From Heliopora coerulea (Eukaryota > Cnidaria > Anthozoa > Scleralcyonacea > Helioporidae), in assembly GCA_030142905.1 (NCBI GenBank), contig JASJOG010000074.1:702001-766000 (forward strand): a stretch of DNA of 64,000 nt. Reading direction: 5' to 3'. The notes beneath the pieces are model-generated. The model was not told the DNA's origin. It did not search any database and was given only the letters and a program-made list of their open reading frames with translations. Below, one piece after another: positions 39,501-51,200 of this stretch. How positions within the stretch are numbered: position 1 is the first letter of the stretch; each line of letters opens with the position of its first letter. The position numbers and the translations under genes are program-made.

Positions 39501-41983
39501 CTAATCAGTATCAGTGGATGTTTCAGAATCAGATACACGTACCAGCAAAAATTCAGTGCAATTCATGGAATAACAATCATCACAAAATACTTTAAAAAAT
39601 TGATTAAGAAATTACCTTTAAGACATATTGGCTGCACAATGATGTTTTCATCTTCAAACTTGTCTTTGCTTTCTTTGTAATGCACATAATTAATAGCCAG
39701 GTTTTGTGTAGATATAAAAGGTCTCATAGATTTAAGGAATTCAGAAAGATTTGATGGGCCATGGAGACTCAGAGCAGTTTTGCCAGCATCTCGTAAAGTC
39801 AAAAGTAGGCCAGGCAGACCACCAACAAATTCCCAACATATCTGAGTAAAAAACAGGTGATTTATTTTACCAAGCTTAAGCTTACTCTCATGGAATAATC
39901 GCTGAGTAGCTTCACCACAGTTGAAGATGTACCTAAAAAGTGGTCCAATTAATCAGGGGGCATTATACAACATTCTTTTATATATTTCCTTTTTTTATAC
40001 ATTCTCTGCATGATTCATATAATGGCTATTGTTAGACTCTTGAGAATGTGCTTATTTAGTTATAAGAGCATAAATTATTTGGTAAAGGCATCAAATTCAG
40101 TCATGGTTATGGTAAATGTCACCATTAAATTAACCAACATTATGCAACCTAATTCATTTGTAGGATGCCACAAATGAACTAGGTTACATGATAGATTATA
40201 TTAATACTTTATATTATTAATCTATTAATATTTCAATAGAGCCCCCCCAAATTTTATTTTTGCCCCCAAAGATGTTTTTTTATTCAGCATCCAAATGCTC
40301 CTTGTCAGAATTTTTAAGTTTCTGTCACAATTAGGGGGAGAGGAACTTAATTTGCATAAAGTTCAACTGACCTAAGAAAACAGTTAAGTTTTTATCATAT
40401 AGTATTTTTTACTGCCCACTTGAATTTCTTTCCAGAAATAGGAAACTATCACCAACAACTGTTAATTTTTAACTCCTGAAGGTCTTATCATTACCTAGTT
40501 GGGCTACTGTTTTTGGATTTGCACGGAACTGGTGAGAGGAAGTTAATTTACAGGTAAGGTGTATTTCTTTAGTGAATTATGTCACCTAGCCTGGTCATTC
40601 TCATCCATAGATCCTGCTATTATTCCCAATGCACATTCACATGAAAACTATTTGGGCTCTGCAGTCACTAATAACGGACATTCTAAATATCAGGACATTC
40701 TGTTTTAGCTAACCAAAGCAACTTCAAATAACTCTTATTTGGTTTATTTTATTCAATCAGCAAATCATATTTACTAATGCAGTGTCTATGTATTCATAGT
40801 CTCAGAACTTTTTATACTGCAGTGCTAAGAAAAGCAACAGGATCAGTGTAATGTAAATAAAATTTTCGAGCAGCACCATTTACTGTGTGTAAATGCAAAC
40901 TGTGATCTATGTTGGAAATGATTGATTTCTACAGCAGTTTCCATCTGAAGCACGTAATATAAGGCCTGATCTATATAAGATAGCTCCTCCAGATGTACAA
41001 AATTCTGTCATAAGTACATTCAGGTTACATTGCAGCATTCACATGCTATTTAAGTATAATACCATGTACCAGGATTACAAAATTTTATCCAGTAACAGTA
41101 TTGCATGGGTTTTCCTATTTCCACACATTTTTGGAGAAATCCAAAGAGAACAGTATCGACGTCACGATGTTATTAGCAGATCAAAAACCACTACCCGCTG
41201 ACAATTATCAAAATAAAGAACAAAATAAAAAATAAAACAAAATCCAAAATAGATCATCTTTTAAAACCCAAGATTTGTATCCTTGACTCAAATCATGGGT
41301 TTTACAAGATGAATTTTTCGAGTTTGTTTCATTGTTCTTAAATAAACTTTTTTCTGGTTATTAAAGTTATTTCGTGTTCTTCATTACAAATGAGAATGGT
41401 TCAGATACATTAATTCAAAATGTAGCAAAATTTGTGACATCACACTTTTCCGCTTTATAACAATTTTGGCGGCAAATTCGACAAAGTACTAACAGATCAG
41501 TCTAGATTTCATTTTGATAGCTTGCACCTTCCACAAGTGATTTGTAATATTCTACCTTTGTGAATCAGCAAACAAATAAACTGATGGACAAGTATCGCCA
41601 CTTCCAGTACCAAAAATTTGCAGGTAAGCACTAGCAGTTGGCTTGTTCCAGACCTTCTTTAATGGTATTGTCTTCGTAGTTTCTTTGGCTATATGTCTGG
41701 ACATAATGTTCGGGAAAGCATGGATCCGTATTATTGTCTTGGTGATAAATAACGACATGTAGGGATAACTAGTAAATATTTGGGATTTGAGCACCAATAA
41801 TGGATAGCAACGGTAAGCCATGGATAGAGTTGTTGCTGACAAGATAGGAACACAAGAGAATCGCAACAAATAAGTCGGTAATTGCAGGTTGGTTGAAAGA
41901 CGTGCAAGAAATATTTGCATTTTCTTTAATAGCGCAGAATTCGTAATCCAAATCAATCCAATGCTAAAACATGGCAAGTGCAT
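33579..41983 (-). CDS. ELAC2: ELAC2, long-form tRNase Z (tRNA 3' endonuclease)
   Basis: tRNase Z-L removes 3' trailers from nuclear and mitochondrial pre-tRNAs. Minus-strand exons: 41983-41556, 39932-39616, 38990-38662, 38128-37917, 37773-37629, 37548-37157, 36735-36597, 36222-36172, 36057-35960, 35556-35478, 35078-34879, 34151-34007, 33671-33579 (stop TAA). All phases join, giving 875 residues (human 826). The N-terminal Arg/Leu-rich stretch, with a second Met at codon 22 ([11 protein letters not shown]), suggests a mitochondrial presequence and possible alternative starts. The N-terminal degenerate beta-lactamase half has [15 protein letters not shown] and [10 protein letters not shown]. 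The C-terminal catalytic half has [14 protein letters not shown] (the PxKxRN loop, 594-599), [12 protein letters not shown], the zinc motif HIHADHH at 647-653, [31 protein letters not shown] and AFDHM. All catalytic signatures are intact. The tail is shorter than in human. Confidence 0.95.
33768..33838. repeat. GAAA/GGAA microsatellite
   Basis: Runs of gaaagaaagaaag with ggaag interruptions over about 70 bp in the last ELAC2 intron. On the transcribed minus strand this is a TTTC-type pyrimidine tract. Confidence 0.9.
34640..34823. mobile_element. Foldback element copy 2 in ELAC2 intron 11
   Basis: Shares with the 12712-12960 element the blocks gtgctagtccaagtgaa, gacaagtagg, ttgacca and, reversed, acttgtcc and ttcacccaag. 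The arms here are about 65 bp around 34725. The orientation of its longer end is opposite to copy 1. The central B-box portion is missing, so this copy is shorter. Confidence 0.65.
35125..35193. repeat. 28-bp inverted repeat in ELAC2 intron 10
   Basis: Arms 35125-35152 and 35166-35193 match at 27 of 28 positions (aatgcgcacactctc...agctgttctctc). The near-identical sequence acaaaaagtatcat lies on both sides, near 35108 and 35235, as a direct repeat. Confidence 0.8.
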
Positions 41984-42602
41984 GGTGTTGTTTTCAAATT
42001 ATTGGTTTGGAAGGACAAACAGGCTTCAATAGCCTCACTTGACGAGAAATTTTCCTAGCAAAGTCTTATTCACGTGCTGTCAATACGCCTGGTGGAACTA
42101 CAGCAAGTTGCAACCTGAACAAGAGGACTGAAAAAATATTACTGATGTAGTTACTCTGACTTCTCGTTCAGTGAGTATGTTTGGTTTAGACGACAAACGA
42201 CTTGGACACGATATTCCTGACCTACTTTAACACCCAGATTCTTTGTTTTCAGTAATTATGAAACAAAACAAACCACAAACATTTTTGATTTACGAGAATT
42301 TTCAAGGTGACTCTCCTTTTCGGAATTTGCTTTGTTTTAAATCTTTTGAGGTTGTTAGCTGGAAATGGTTTGTGTTTTCAGTTTTGGCAATTTTTCAACC
42401 TTTGGCTTACTACAGGACATTTTAAAATTCAGGCAAATCATGGAAAATTTTATATATGTTTGCTCAATTGGGGTTTAGGCACACAATAAATAATGAACCA
42501 GAAATCCAGCTCAGCATCTGGACCTTTGATGTTAATGTCCATGACTATTTGACTGCCACCATCTTCCTAGCAAGAAGAGAGCTGTTGCAGTTGTTTGAAA
42601 TA

Positions 42603-42652
42603 TAATAGCACATTGTTAATTTGGAGTTTGGTTAATGACTCAAACAGCTTGG
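42603..42652 (-). repeat. Small hAT transposase-related fragment
   Basis: On the minus strand this reads KLFESLTKLQINNVLL, nearly identical in DNA and protein to the part of the hAT fragment near 45142-45190 (KLFELLNKLQINNVLL). Only about 50 bp is shared. Confidence 0.55.
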
Positions 42653-43189
42653 TCGGAGGTCAAGTCACATGTTGTAAAATCTTGTTTGGCTGAGATACTT
42701 GCAAGGAACATGGCGGCTAAGAAAAAATCAAAGACAAAAAAATTGTGGAGTTGGATTTCTGATTGACAGAATGTCCTGTAGTTTGAGAATGGTTGTAGGA
42801 AGACTAAATAATACACATTGGCCTATACTATATGTATGCATAAGTTTCTAGTAAAGGCTTTATTTGTTTTTTCAAGTAACCTTTCCCATTTCATATTACA
42901 AAATAACATGCATCCTACATGTGCTCTGATGGAACATATCTATTGCATATTGCAGATGAAAATCGTATAGAATTGTGCAAAGGTTAAGAAAATAAATATA
43001 CTTATTGAGTCATGACAGACATTATACTGTGACCACCCTTTAGAAACATGGAAGGCTTATGGCCACATCAACCTTGTTGCAGCAAACACAGGATAATGTG
43101 AAATATTTTGATGAAATGAAGTATTTCAGACAGGATTTTTAGAAAGTAATTTTGAGTGAATTCTGTGATTATATATGCCATGCAAAAGA

Positions 43190-43333
43190 TACAAAATATC
43201 ACTATACATGCACAGCCTCAACTTCATTCTTTGGGATTCATTTGAAAAATGTCAAAAGCTCTAAACAATGAGTAAACTTGAATAGAGTATGAAAGAATGA
43301 AGTTGAGGTTATGCCTGTACAATGGTGTTTTGT
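43190..43333. repeat. Imperfect foldback element
   Basis: Left arm (tacaaaatatcactatac...cctcaacttcattcttt) and right arm (gaaagaatgaagttgagg...tgttttgta) are reverse complements at roughly 80 percent over about 45 bp. The loop is about 55 bp. Confidence 0.65.
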
Positions 43334-43877
43334 AATTGGTCTGTATATGACTCATAAGAGTTACATTCCCATTTTAATGTTTTATACAGGTTTTGTATCA
43401 ATGACAAGTTATGAAATTAATACCATTTTTGATCAAATTTTTTAAAATTATTATAAAAACGTTTGAATTTAAACCCCATTTACACTGCAACATTTTGGGT
43501 ACAGCACGGCTAAACTTTCATGGGCACTAAATTTTAAAAAGTCCACATTGTTTACACTGAAATTACCCATGTCATGCCAAAAATATTAACAATATAAACA
43601 AGGGTTTAGCATATCTTTATTGACTTTGATGTTTCATTTTATGTCATAACTTAGTTCTTATGATCAGGTATTTAACAATTGCCCACTGAATGTTTTGGAA
43701 AAAAATGCATATATCTATTTACATACACACCTATTTACCAATTGAAAGTGCTCTTAATCATGTTGCAAACAAATTGCTTGTTTCATGTGTACATAATTTG
43801 AAAACATACATGGGCTAAATGGTAAATATCTTTTTTGTTCTGAGATCACAGTGGACTCGAAATACAGTCTTACCTGT

Positions 43878-44042
43878 GGTAGAATGATATAGAGAAGCTG
43901 AGCCTTCTAATTCCAAGGTTTGAGGAAGGTACATGTATTCAGTTAGATGTAGATATAGATGTAGTCTTTAGATGTAGATATATACATGTCTCATCTTCAA
44001 ACCCTTGGAATTAGAGGGTTTAACTTCTCCATGTCATTTTGC
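43878..44042. repeat. Imperfect foldback element with internal gatgtagata repeats
   Basis: Left arm includes gagaagctgagccttctaat and right arm ccttggaattagagggttta. The loop contains three gatgtagatata-like repeats. A third copy of the right arm is at about 44364-44413 (cccttggaattgcaggg, acttctccat). Confidence 0.65.
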
Positions 44043-44157
44043 TGCAGTTAAAACTGTCTTGAACTCAAATTTTAAGTTTCAAGTTGTTTATATTATTTGG
44101 TGTATGCTTTATTTATAGAAAAATAATCATTATAACAAATTTAAGTTGAAATATCTT

Positions 44158-44232
44158 TGTTGCTGCTCTGAGTTTAACATACATGGGTGATCTTCAGACA
44201 ACCATGATGGTGAAACTCAGGGTAGCAGCAAA
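44158..44232. repeat. Short inverted repeat
   Basis: gttgctgctctgagtttaac faces gtgaaactcagggtagcagca. Arms of about 20 bp with two or three mismatches. Confidence 0.5.
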
Positions 44233-44520
44233 AACACCAAATCTTTATGTATGTGTTAATTAAAAAACAAATATTTAATGATGTATGTATCTCTTTGTGG
44301 ATGTATGTGTATGTAAGTATATAAATGTGTGTATGTATGTACGTATGTCAATGTGTTGTCTGTCAAGCCCTTGGAATTGCAGGGATCATCAACTTCTCCA
44401 TACCATTTAACTATCATCATGTTCATTTCTAGTCAATTATGTAAAACATTCACACTTGGGCAGTGAAGCATTCATCCAAACACACTCACGTATGCTTCCA
44501 TTTGCACACACACATTACAA

Positions 44521-44524
<4 letters not shown>

Positions 44525-44561
<37 letters not shown>

Positions 44562-44628
44562 GTATACATATACATACGTATATGTGTATATGTATACATG
44601 TGTGTATATGCATACATGTGAATATTTG

Positions 44629-44672
<44 letters not shown>
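44525..44672. repeat. AT and ATGT/ATAC microsatellite block
   Basis: (TA)n, then tatgtatgtatg and atacatatac units, then a second (TA)n run ending at 44672. It abuts the presumed hAT terminus at 44673. Confidence 0.9.
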
Positions 44673-44676
<4 letters not shown>

Positions 44677-45220
44677 GGTCAGGCGGTTCAAGGTAAAAAC
44701 TGAAAACCGTCCGAAAAAAATCGAAAAACCCGAAAAAACCGATTTTTTTAAACATTTGTTTATTCCCTACTTCTATTGACATTTGACACTACAGTTTGAG
44801 CTACAGACTACAGTTCACAAATTCTCTGCCAAGAAGACAAGTTTCTCCACTTTGTCAGGCTTCAGTTGAGTTCGTGCTGGAGCAGAAATTTGCCCCGCTT
44901 TGCTAAAAAGCCTCTCTGATGGCGAACTGGTGGCTTGAATGGCAAGATATTTTCTTGCCAACTGCCAGAGCAACGGGAGTTCCTTAACGTTGATCTTCCA
45001 ACATTGCGAAGGTTCGTCATCTCCGTCAATGACTGGTTGTGACAGGTAAATGTTAATCTCTTTGGAGAGACGACTACGTGGAGAGGAAGCTGGCGACAGC
45101 GTTTCTTTCTTCTTCAAGCTTGTTAATGCCCCAAAACACAGCAGCACATTATTGATTTGGAGTTTGTTTAATAACTCAAACAGCTTCCCTTTGACTATTA
45201 AAATCTTCTGGTGGTGGCTA
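44673..45220 (-). mobile_element. hAT transposon 3' end with transposase C-terminal domain
   Basis: The minus-strand frame 45147-44815 encodes the hAT C-terminal dimerisation region: LPLLWQLARKYLAIQATS, SSPSERLFSKAGQ and VEKLVFLAENL, ending in a stop. Similarity extends to about 45190 in another frame (KLFELLNKLQINNVLLCFG). After the stop comes a tail rich in aaaaccgaaaa-type motifs and a candidate terminus tagggtcaggcggttcaagg (44672-44691). The DDE catalytic core is absent, so it is a truncated relic. Confidence 0.8.
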
Positions 45221-45283
45221 GAATAAAATTATACAAGACTTGTCACGCCCGGGAAAGAGTTAAACCCCTTACACAAGACCAAT

Positions 45284-45357
45284 TTTTCCTTGACAAGGAG
45301 CCTTGCCGCCAAAGCTGGTCATGCCAGCTTTTGAAAAAGGCTCCTTGTCAAGGAAAA
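45284..45357. repeat. Inverted repeat with two nested stems
   Basis: Outer arms ttttccttgacaaggagcc (45284-45302) and its exact complement (45339-45357) enclose an inner stem aaagctgg/ccagcttt with a short loop. The following 45375-45422 has a second, weaker dyad (gtacacacgaacaa...ttggtcgtgtac). Confidence 0.8.
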
Positions 45358-47408
45358 CTTCTCAATTTTTTTTTTCGTACACACGAACAAATTAAATTTG
45401 TCTGGGAAAACTTGGTCGTGTACAGGACTTTAGAATAGAGTATTTGGAAAAAAAAATAAAAATTAGCATGAACTACCTCGTTTCGGGTAAAGAAAATAAT
45501 CCGATGCACTAAACAATTTGGGAGCGTAATTCTTGGCTACTTTGATGGTCAGAACAATGTTTCATGTCACTTTGTGCAAGTAATTGAAAGTAGAAGTATT
45601 TAGTTCGCTCTAACAGTAGAAATTGTGACGAATTTGCTTTGGTAGCGGTTGAAGCAGAATCTCTGGAGTTGCAGTTGGTTTAGAGTGCAGCATAAAGACA
45701 AACGAGGATTGGTTAAGAATGCATATTTTACGTAATGCCGCGCAAAATCATTGCAAGACGAGTTGTATCAGGGGGTTCCTATGTTATATCATCGTTGGCT
45801 CAGTTTCTTTTGTTCTTAGTTGTTTCATTACTAACTTATAAAATTCTTCATAAGACTCTGCTATCGCCTCGTGTTTTACATTCCGATAAAGTACTCCTGC
45901 TTGGGTTTTAAATATTACTTATCAACCTCATTAAGATATTCGTCTACTTCACCAAAATTTCGCCATTTCTATATGTTTGTCGGCCAAGTTTAATACTTTT
46001 TTTTAAACTTCACCACCGATGATACACGTCGGTTATATACCTTGACCTCGGTCACGGGTTATAACCTTTACTTACTGTATAAAAAAAAATGCATTGCACT
46101 TACACTTCTGTGCATAAAGTCGACTTTAACGAGGAATGTTAACGCAACGTATGTTCTACATAAAATCACAGTTTTGCGTTAAAAATAATCGTTGTGGATT
46201 AACACTCCTCTCATGGCAACATCAAAGCAGCCTGGTCATTGTCAACAATTCGAGCAAAGACCCGTCGTCAGAAAGAAACTTGTTCTTAAACAGGAATTTT
46301 TGTTAACGCCGTAGAAATGTTTGCAAGGTCTGCGAGTGCGCGCATTGACTCCCAAATGCCACCACTGCGTGAAGCAAACATGCTCCTTCAAACCTTAAAG
46401 TTTTGGACAGGTTGTTGGGTTGTGATTAATGTTGTGCTTTTATCTCCATGTTCCATGACTATTTTTCAAAAACCCGTCCACTAGTTTGTATCTTATTGCG
46501 AGTGAAACACCAAGACACATAATGGAGTGTCCATCGGCTTGACCTACTTAACCCCGGTATGGCGGTGCTAGATCGTACTGTGTCTGAGTAATTATTCACT
46601 GTATCATCTGGACCAATAGACAGATGTTATTCGCTGTGAAGGATCTTAGATTCCCAGTTGATACTCCGGTCAGCTGATATTTAGAATAGTAAAAAAATGA
46701 CCAAAGATAGACAACTTCAAGTTTTCAGACTGAAGGTCTTAAGACCGAAACGATTTTTAATTAAATCTATTTTGTATTATCGTCGGAAGTTGTCTGTCTA
46801 TAGTTCTTTAATACTGGAGCGAGTTAAGTGCAGAAACAGACAATTTTCTTTATAGACTGAACAAATGAGGTTAGTACGCAATTCATTGTCTTGCGATATG
46901 GCGGTTTAGCTGTATTTTCTCCCTCTTCAGAAGACTTGGCGATTTGTTTTACCTCTCCTATACTTTAACTGCTTAAAATCATCGTTGAACGAACTTTATC
47001 GACGACGGAAGCATTTTTTTCAGTTTTGAGCTGATCTTGAATCTGCTTTGTCTTCATATGAAGATGGAAATTTTTTCGCCGAAAGATGTCAGTTTGCAAT
47101 GATTACTTACTATTCTGCATTCAAACTTCATTCTTGTTTCTTATTGGTCGACATTCACCAGTTAATTCTCAATGTCCAGAAGCCGTGATATTCGCCGAGT
47201 ATCGTGAATTATTCGAGAGAGCTGTGTAAAAAAGAGATTATGGGACGTTGATTGATGTAACCACCACGAGCTGCGAAAATTATGAAACAGTAAAAAATGG
47301 CTTGCAGCAGTTTAGAAAGTTAATCGCGCGAGTCTTCACTGCAAATCTTCTCTCGCATCCATCGCTGTTTTGAATGTATAATAAAACAATTATTGGGTTC
47401 GGCTTACG

Positions 47409-47497
47409 CATAATATCGAGAATTAAGCATACCTCGGTCAATGTTATCTGCTTCGGAAATAACATTGACCTCGGTGTGGATAATTCTTGATATCATG
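47409..47497. repeat. About 39-bp inverted repeat
   Basis: Left arm (cataatatcgagaattaagc...tcggtcaatgttat) and right arm (ataacattgacctcgg...attcttgatatcatg) are reverse complements with several mismatches around an 11-bp spacer. Confidence 0.8.
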
Positions 47498-47514
47498 CTC
47501 ATCAAATAATTGTT

Positions 47515-47660
47515 TATTACCGAGTGTTAAGTCTCCACGGGAAAGTAAATGCCTGAGGCTTCCGAAAAGACCGAGCGACGAAGGAGCAAGATCTGCAAAA
47601 AAAAACCCAAGGGCAAATACTTTCCCGTGCAGAGCGAACAAACGAGGTTAATAAGGCATT
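47515..47660. repeat. Imperfect inverted repeat next to the preceding one
   Basis: ttattaccgag...tccacgggaaagtaaatgcc faces gggcaaatactttcccgtgc...aggttaataag. Together with 47409-47497 it may be the remains of one larger nested foldback. Confidence 0.5.
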
Positions 47661-48054
47661 TATTTTATGGCTTTTGGATCCATCGTTTTTAACGAAGCTT
47701 TGTATTCGTGAGTTAACGACTTGGGTTTGCTTCTTTTTACCTCTTTATTCGCGCCTTTTGTGTGTCAATTCATCTACGTTTCCGCTTAAAATTATCGTTC
47801 AGAACATTCATCTTTTTTCGTAGTTTGCTTTCATAAAACTTACCTAAAATGTACCTGAATCTGGTTTGTTTTTCTCCAAATCAACTCGAAAGTTTAACCG
47901 CTTAAACAAGCTGCTCTCTACCAAAAACTTATTCCACGGCTAGACAGCCAATCCGCGTGCTTTATTTTGCGGACAGACTGCATAGCCTAGTTTTGCTATA
48001 TAATAATATAAAGTAGTATATAATATTATATAATCTATAAGTATATACCACGTC

Positions 48055-48242
48055 ATCGAAAAATCGTCAAACACCGTGGGTTAATCCCTTTACCTTTTTA
48101 CGAAATTTTTCCACCTCAAAATTTTTTCCTAATTTTACTTTAAAATGACTGAAATGAACGCCAAACTAGTTTCTTTTGGCTAATCTTTCATATTCTGAGG
48201 TTATTTCGAAACTTGAAATTGGTCGAAAAATCGTCAAAAACC
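48055..48242 (-). repeat. Satellite subfamily B monomer(s), left flank, inverted
   Basis: Slightly more than one monomer related to the 168-bp satellite but in the opposite orientation to the main array. Subfamily B is marked by gactgaaatgaacgccaaac and tagtttcttttggctaatc in place of the corresponding A sequence. It ends in the palindromic junction at 48216-48272. Confidence 0.85.
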
Positions 48243-48272
48243 GTTGGTTTTTGACGATTTTTCGACCAATTT
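48216..48272. repeat. Perfect palindrome at the left B/A orientation switch
   Basis: 27-bp arms 48216-48242 and 48246-48272 are exact reverse complements with a 3-nt spacer (gtt). The arms are the satellite segment containing ggtcgaaaaatcgtcaaaa. This is the point where inverted subfamily B meets subfamily A. Confidence 0.9.
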
Positions 48273-51200
48273 CCAACTTTCGAAATAAGCCGAAAATATG
48301 AAAGTTTATTGCATAAAACCCAGTTTCACAGTGATTTGAGTGGTTTTTGGGTAAAATAACGTCCAAAATTTAAGGTGGAAAAATTCGACCAAAAAGTAAA
48401 GGGGTTAACCTTTGGTTTTTGACGATTTTTCGACCAATTTCCCACTTTCGAAATAAGCTGAAAATATGATAGTTTATTGCATAGAAACTAGTTTTGCTCT
48501 GATTTGAGTGGTTTTTGGACGAAATTACGTCCAAAATTTTAGGTGGAAAAATTCGACCAAAAAGTAAAGGGGTTAACCTTTGGTTTTTGACGATTTTTCG
48601 AACAATTTCCAACTTTCGAAATAAGCTGAAAATATGAAAGTTTATTGCATAGAAATTAGTTTTGCAGTGATTTGAGTGGTTTTTCGACGAAATTACGTCG
48701 AAAATTTTAGGTGGAAAAATTCGACCAAAAAGTAAAGGGGTTAACCTTTGGTTTTTGACGATTTTTCGACCAAATTCCAACTTTCGAAATAAGCTGAAAA
48801 TATGATAGTTTATTGCATAGAAATTAGTTTTGCAGTGATTTGAGTGGTTTTTCGACGAAATTACGTCCAAAATTTTAGGTCCAAAATTTGGACCAAAAAG
48901 TAAAGGGGTTAACCTTTGGTTTTTGACGATTTTTCGAACAATTTCCAACTTTCGAAATAAGCTGAAAATATGAAAGTTTATTGCATAGAAATTAGTTTTG
49001 CAGTGATTTGAGTGGTTTTTCGACGAAATTACGTCGAAAATTTTAGGTGGAAAAATTCGACCAAAAAGTAAAGGGGTTAACCTTTGGTTTTTGACGATTT
49101 TTCGACAATTTCCAACTTTCGAAATAAGCTGAAAATATGAAAGTTTATTGCATAGAAATTAGTTTTGCAGTGATTTGAGTGGTTTTTCGACGAAATTACG
49201 TCCAAAATTTTAGGTCCAAAATTTGGACCAAAAAGTAAAGGGGTTAACCTTTGGTTTTTGACGATTTTTCGAACAATTTCCAACTTTCGAAATAAGCTGA
49301 AAATATGAAAGTTTATTGCATAGAAATTAGTTTTGCAGTGATTTGAGTGGTTTTTCGACGAAATTACGTCGAAAATTTTAGGTGGAAAAATTCGACCAAA
49401 AAGTAAAGGGGTTAACCTTTGGTTTTTGACGATTTTTCGAACAATTTCCAACTTTCGAAATAAGCTGAAAATATGAAAGTTTATTGCATAGAAATTAGTT
49501 TTGCAGTGATTTGAGTGGTTTTTCGACGAAATTACGTCCAAAATTTTAGGTTAAAAAATTCGACCAAAAAGTAAAGGGGTTAACCTTTGGTTTTTGACGA
49601 TTTTTCGAACAATTTCCAACTTTCGAAATAAGCTGAAAATATGAAAGTTTATTGCATAGAAATTAGTTTTGCAGTGATTTGAGTGGTTTTTGGGCGAAAT
49701 TACGTCGGAAAATTTTAGGTGGAAAAATTCGACCAAAAAGTAAAGGGGTTAACCTTTGGTTTTTGACGATTTTTCGAACAATTTCCAACTTTCGAAATAA
49801 GCTGAAAATATGAAAGTTTATTGCATAGAAATTAGTATTGCAGTGATTTGAGTGGTTTTTGGGCGAAATTACGTCGAAAATTTTAGGTGGAAAAATTCGA
49901 CCAAAAAGTAAAGGGGTTAACCTTTGGTTTTTGACGATTTTTCGAACAATTTCCAACTTTCGAAATAAGCTGAAAATATGATAGTTTATTGCATAGAAAT
50001 TAGTTTTGCAGTGATTTGAGTGGTTTTTTGGCGAAATTACGTCGAAAATTTTAGGTGGAAAAATTCGACCAAAAAGTAAAGGGGTTAACCTTTGGTTTTT
50101 GACGATTTTTCGACCAAATTCCAACTTTCGAAATAAGCTGAAAATATGATAGTTTATTGCATAGAAATTAGTTTTGCAGTGATTTGAGTGGTTTTTGGGC
50201 GAAATTACGTCGAAAATTTTGGGTGGAAAAATTCGACCAAAAAGTAAAGGGGTTAACCTTTGGTTTTTGACGATTTTTCGAACAATTTCCAACTTTCGAA
50301 ATAAGCTGAAAATATGAAAGTTTATTGCATAGAAATTAGTATTGCAGTGATTTGAGTGGTTTTTGGGCGAAATTACGTCGAAAATTTTGGGTGGAAAAAT
50401 TCGACCAAAAAGTAAAGGGGTTAACCTTTGGTTTTTGACGATTTTTCGACCAAATTCCAACTTTCGAAATAAGCTGAAAATATGAAAGTTTATTGCATAG
50501 AAATTAGTTTTGCAGTGATTTGAGTGGTTTTTTGGCGAAATTACGTCGAAAATTTTGGGTGGAAAAATTCGACCAAAAAGTAAAGGGGTTAACCTTTGGT
50601 TTTTGACGATTTTTCGACCAAATTCCAACTTTCGAAATAAGCTGAAAATATGATAGTTTATTGCATAGAAATTAGTTTTGCAGTGATTTGAGTGGTTTTT
50701 GGGCGAAATTACGTCGAAAATTTTAGGTGGAAAAATTCGACCAAAAAGTAAAGGGGTTAACCTTTGGTTTTTGACGATTTTTCGAACAATTTCCAACTTT
50801 CGAAATAAGCTGAAAATATGAAAGTTTATTGCATAGAAATTAGTTTTGCAGTGATTTGAGTGGTTTTTCGACGAAATTACGTCGAAAATTTTAGGTGGAA
50901 AAATTCGACCAAAAAGTAAAGGGGTTAACCTTTGGTTTTTGACGATTTTTCGAACAATTTCCAACTTTCGAAATAAGCTGAAAATATGAAAGTTTATTGC
51001 ATAGAAATTAGTTTTGCAGTGATTTGAGTGGTTTTTCGACGAAATTACGTCGAAAATTTTAGGTGGAAAAATTCGACCAAAAAGTAAAGGGGTTAACCTT
51101 TGGTTTTTGACGATTTTTCGACCAAATTCCAACTTTCGAAATAAGCTGAAAATATGATAGTTTATTGCATAGAAATTAGTTTTGCAGTGATTTGAGTGGT

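Larger units (their letters stand above)
41984..44455. other. Intergenic repeats upstream of ELAC2
   Basis: No host gene recognised. Contains the ELAC2 upstream region, a small hAT-related piece (about 42603-42652), and inverted repeats at 43190-43333, 43878-44042 and 44158-44232. Short tandem atgtatgt stretches lie around 44280-44350. Confidence 0.5.
45430..48054. other. Non-coding region before the satellite, with palindromes
   Basis: No gene or RNA recognised. Contains a short dyad around 46708-46801 (tagacaacttc / gaagttgtctgtcta), the inverted repeats at 47409-47497 and 47515-47660, and AT-rich sequence at 47998-48050. Confidence 0.5.

Noticed and set aside
42243..42489. Two overlapping 60-codon frames
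   Set aside because: Short, no similarity, no splice context; likely chance.
44456..44782. Tyr/Ile-rich frames on both strands
   Set aside because: Artefacts of the AT/ATGT microsatellite block and the hAT end.
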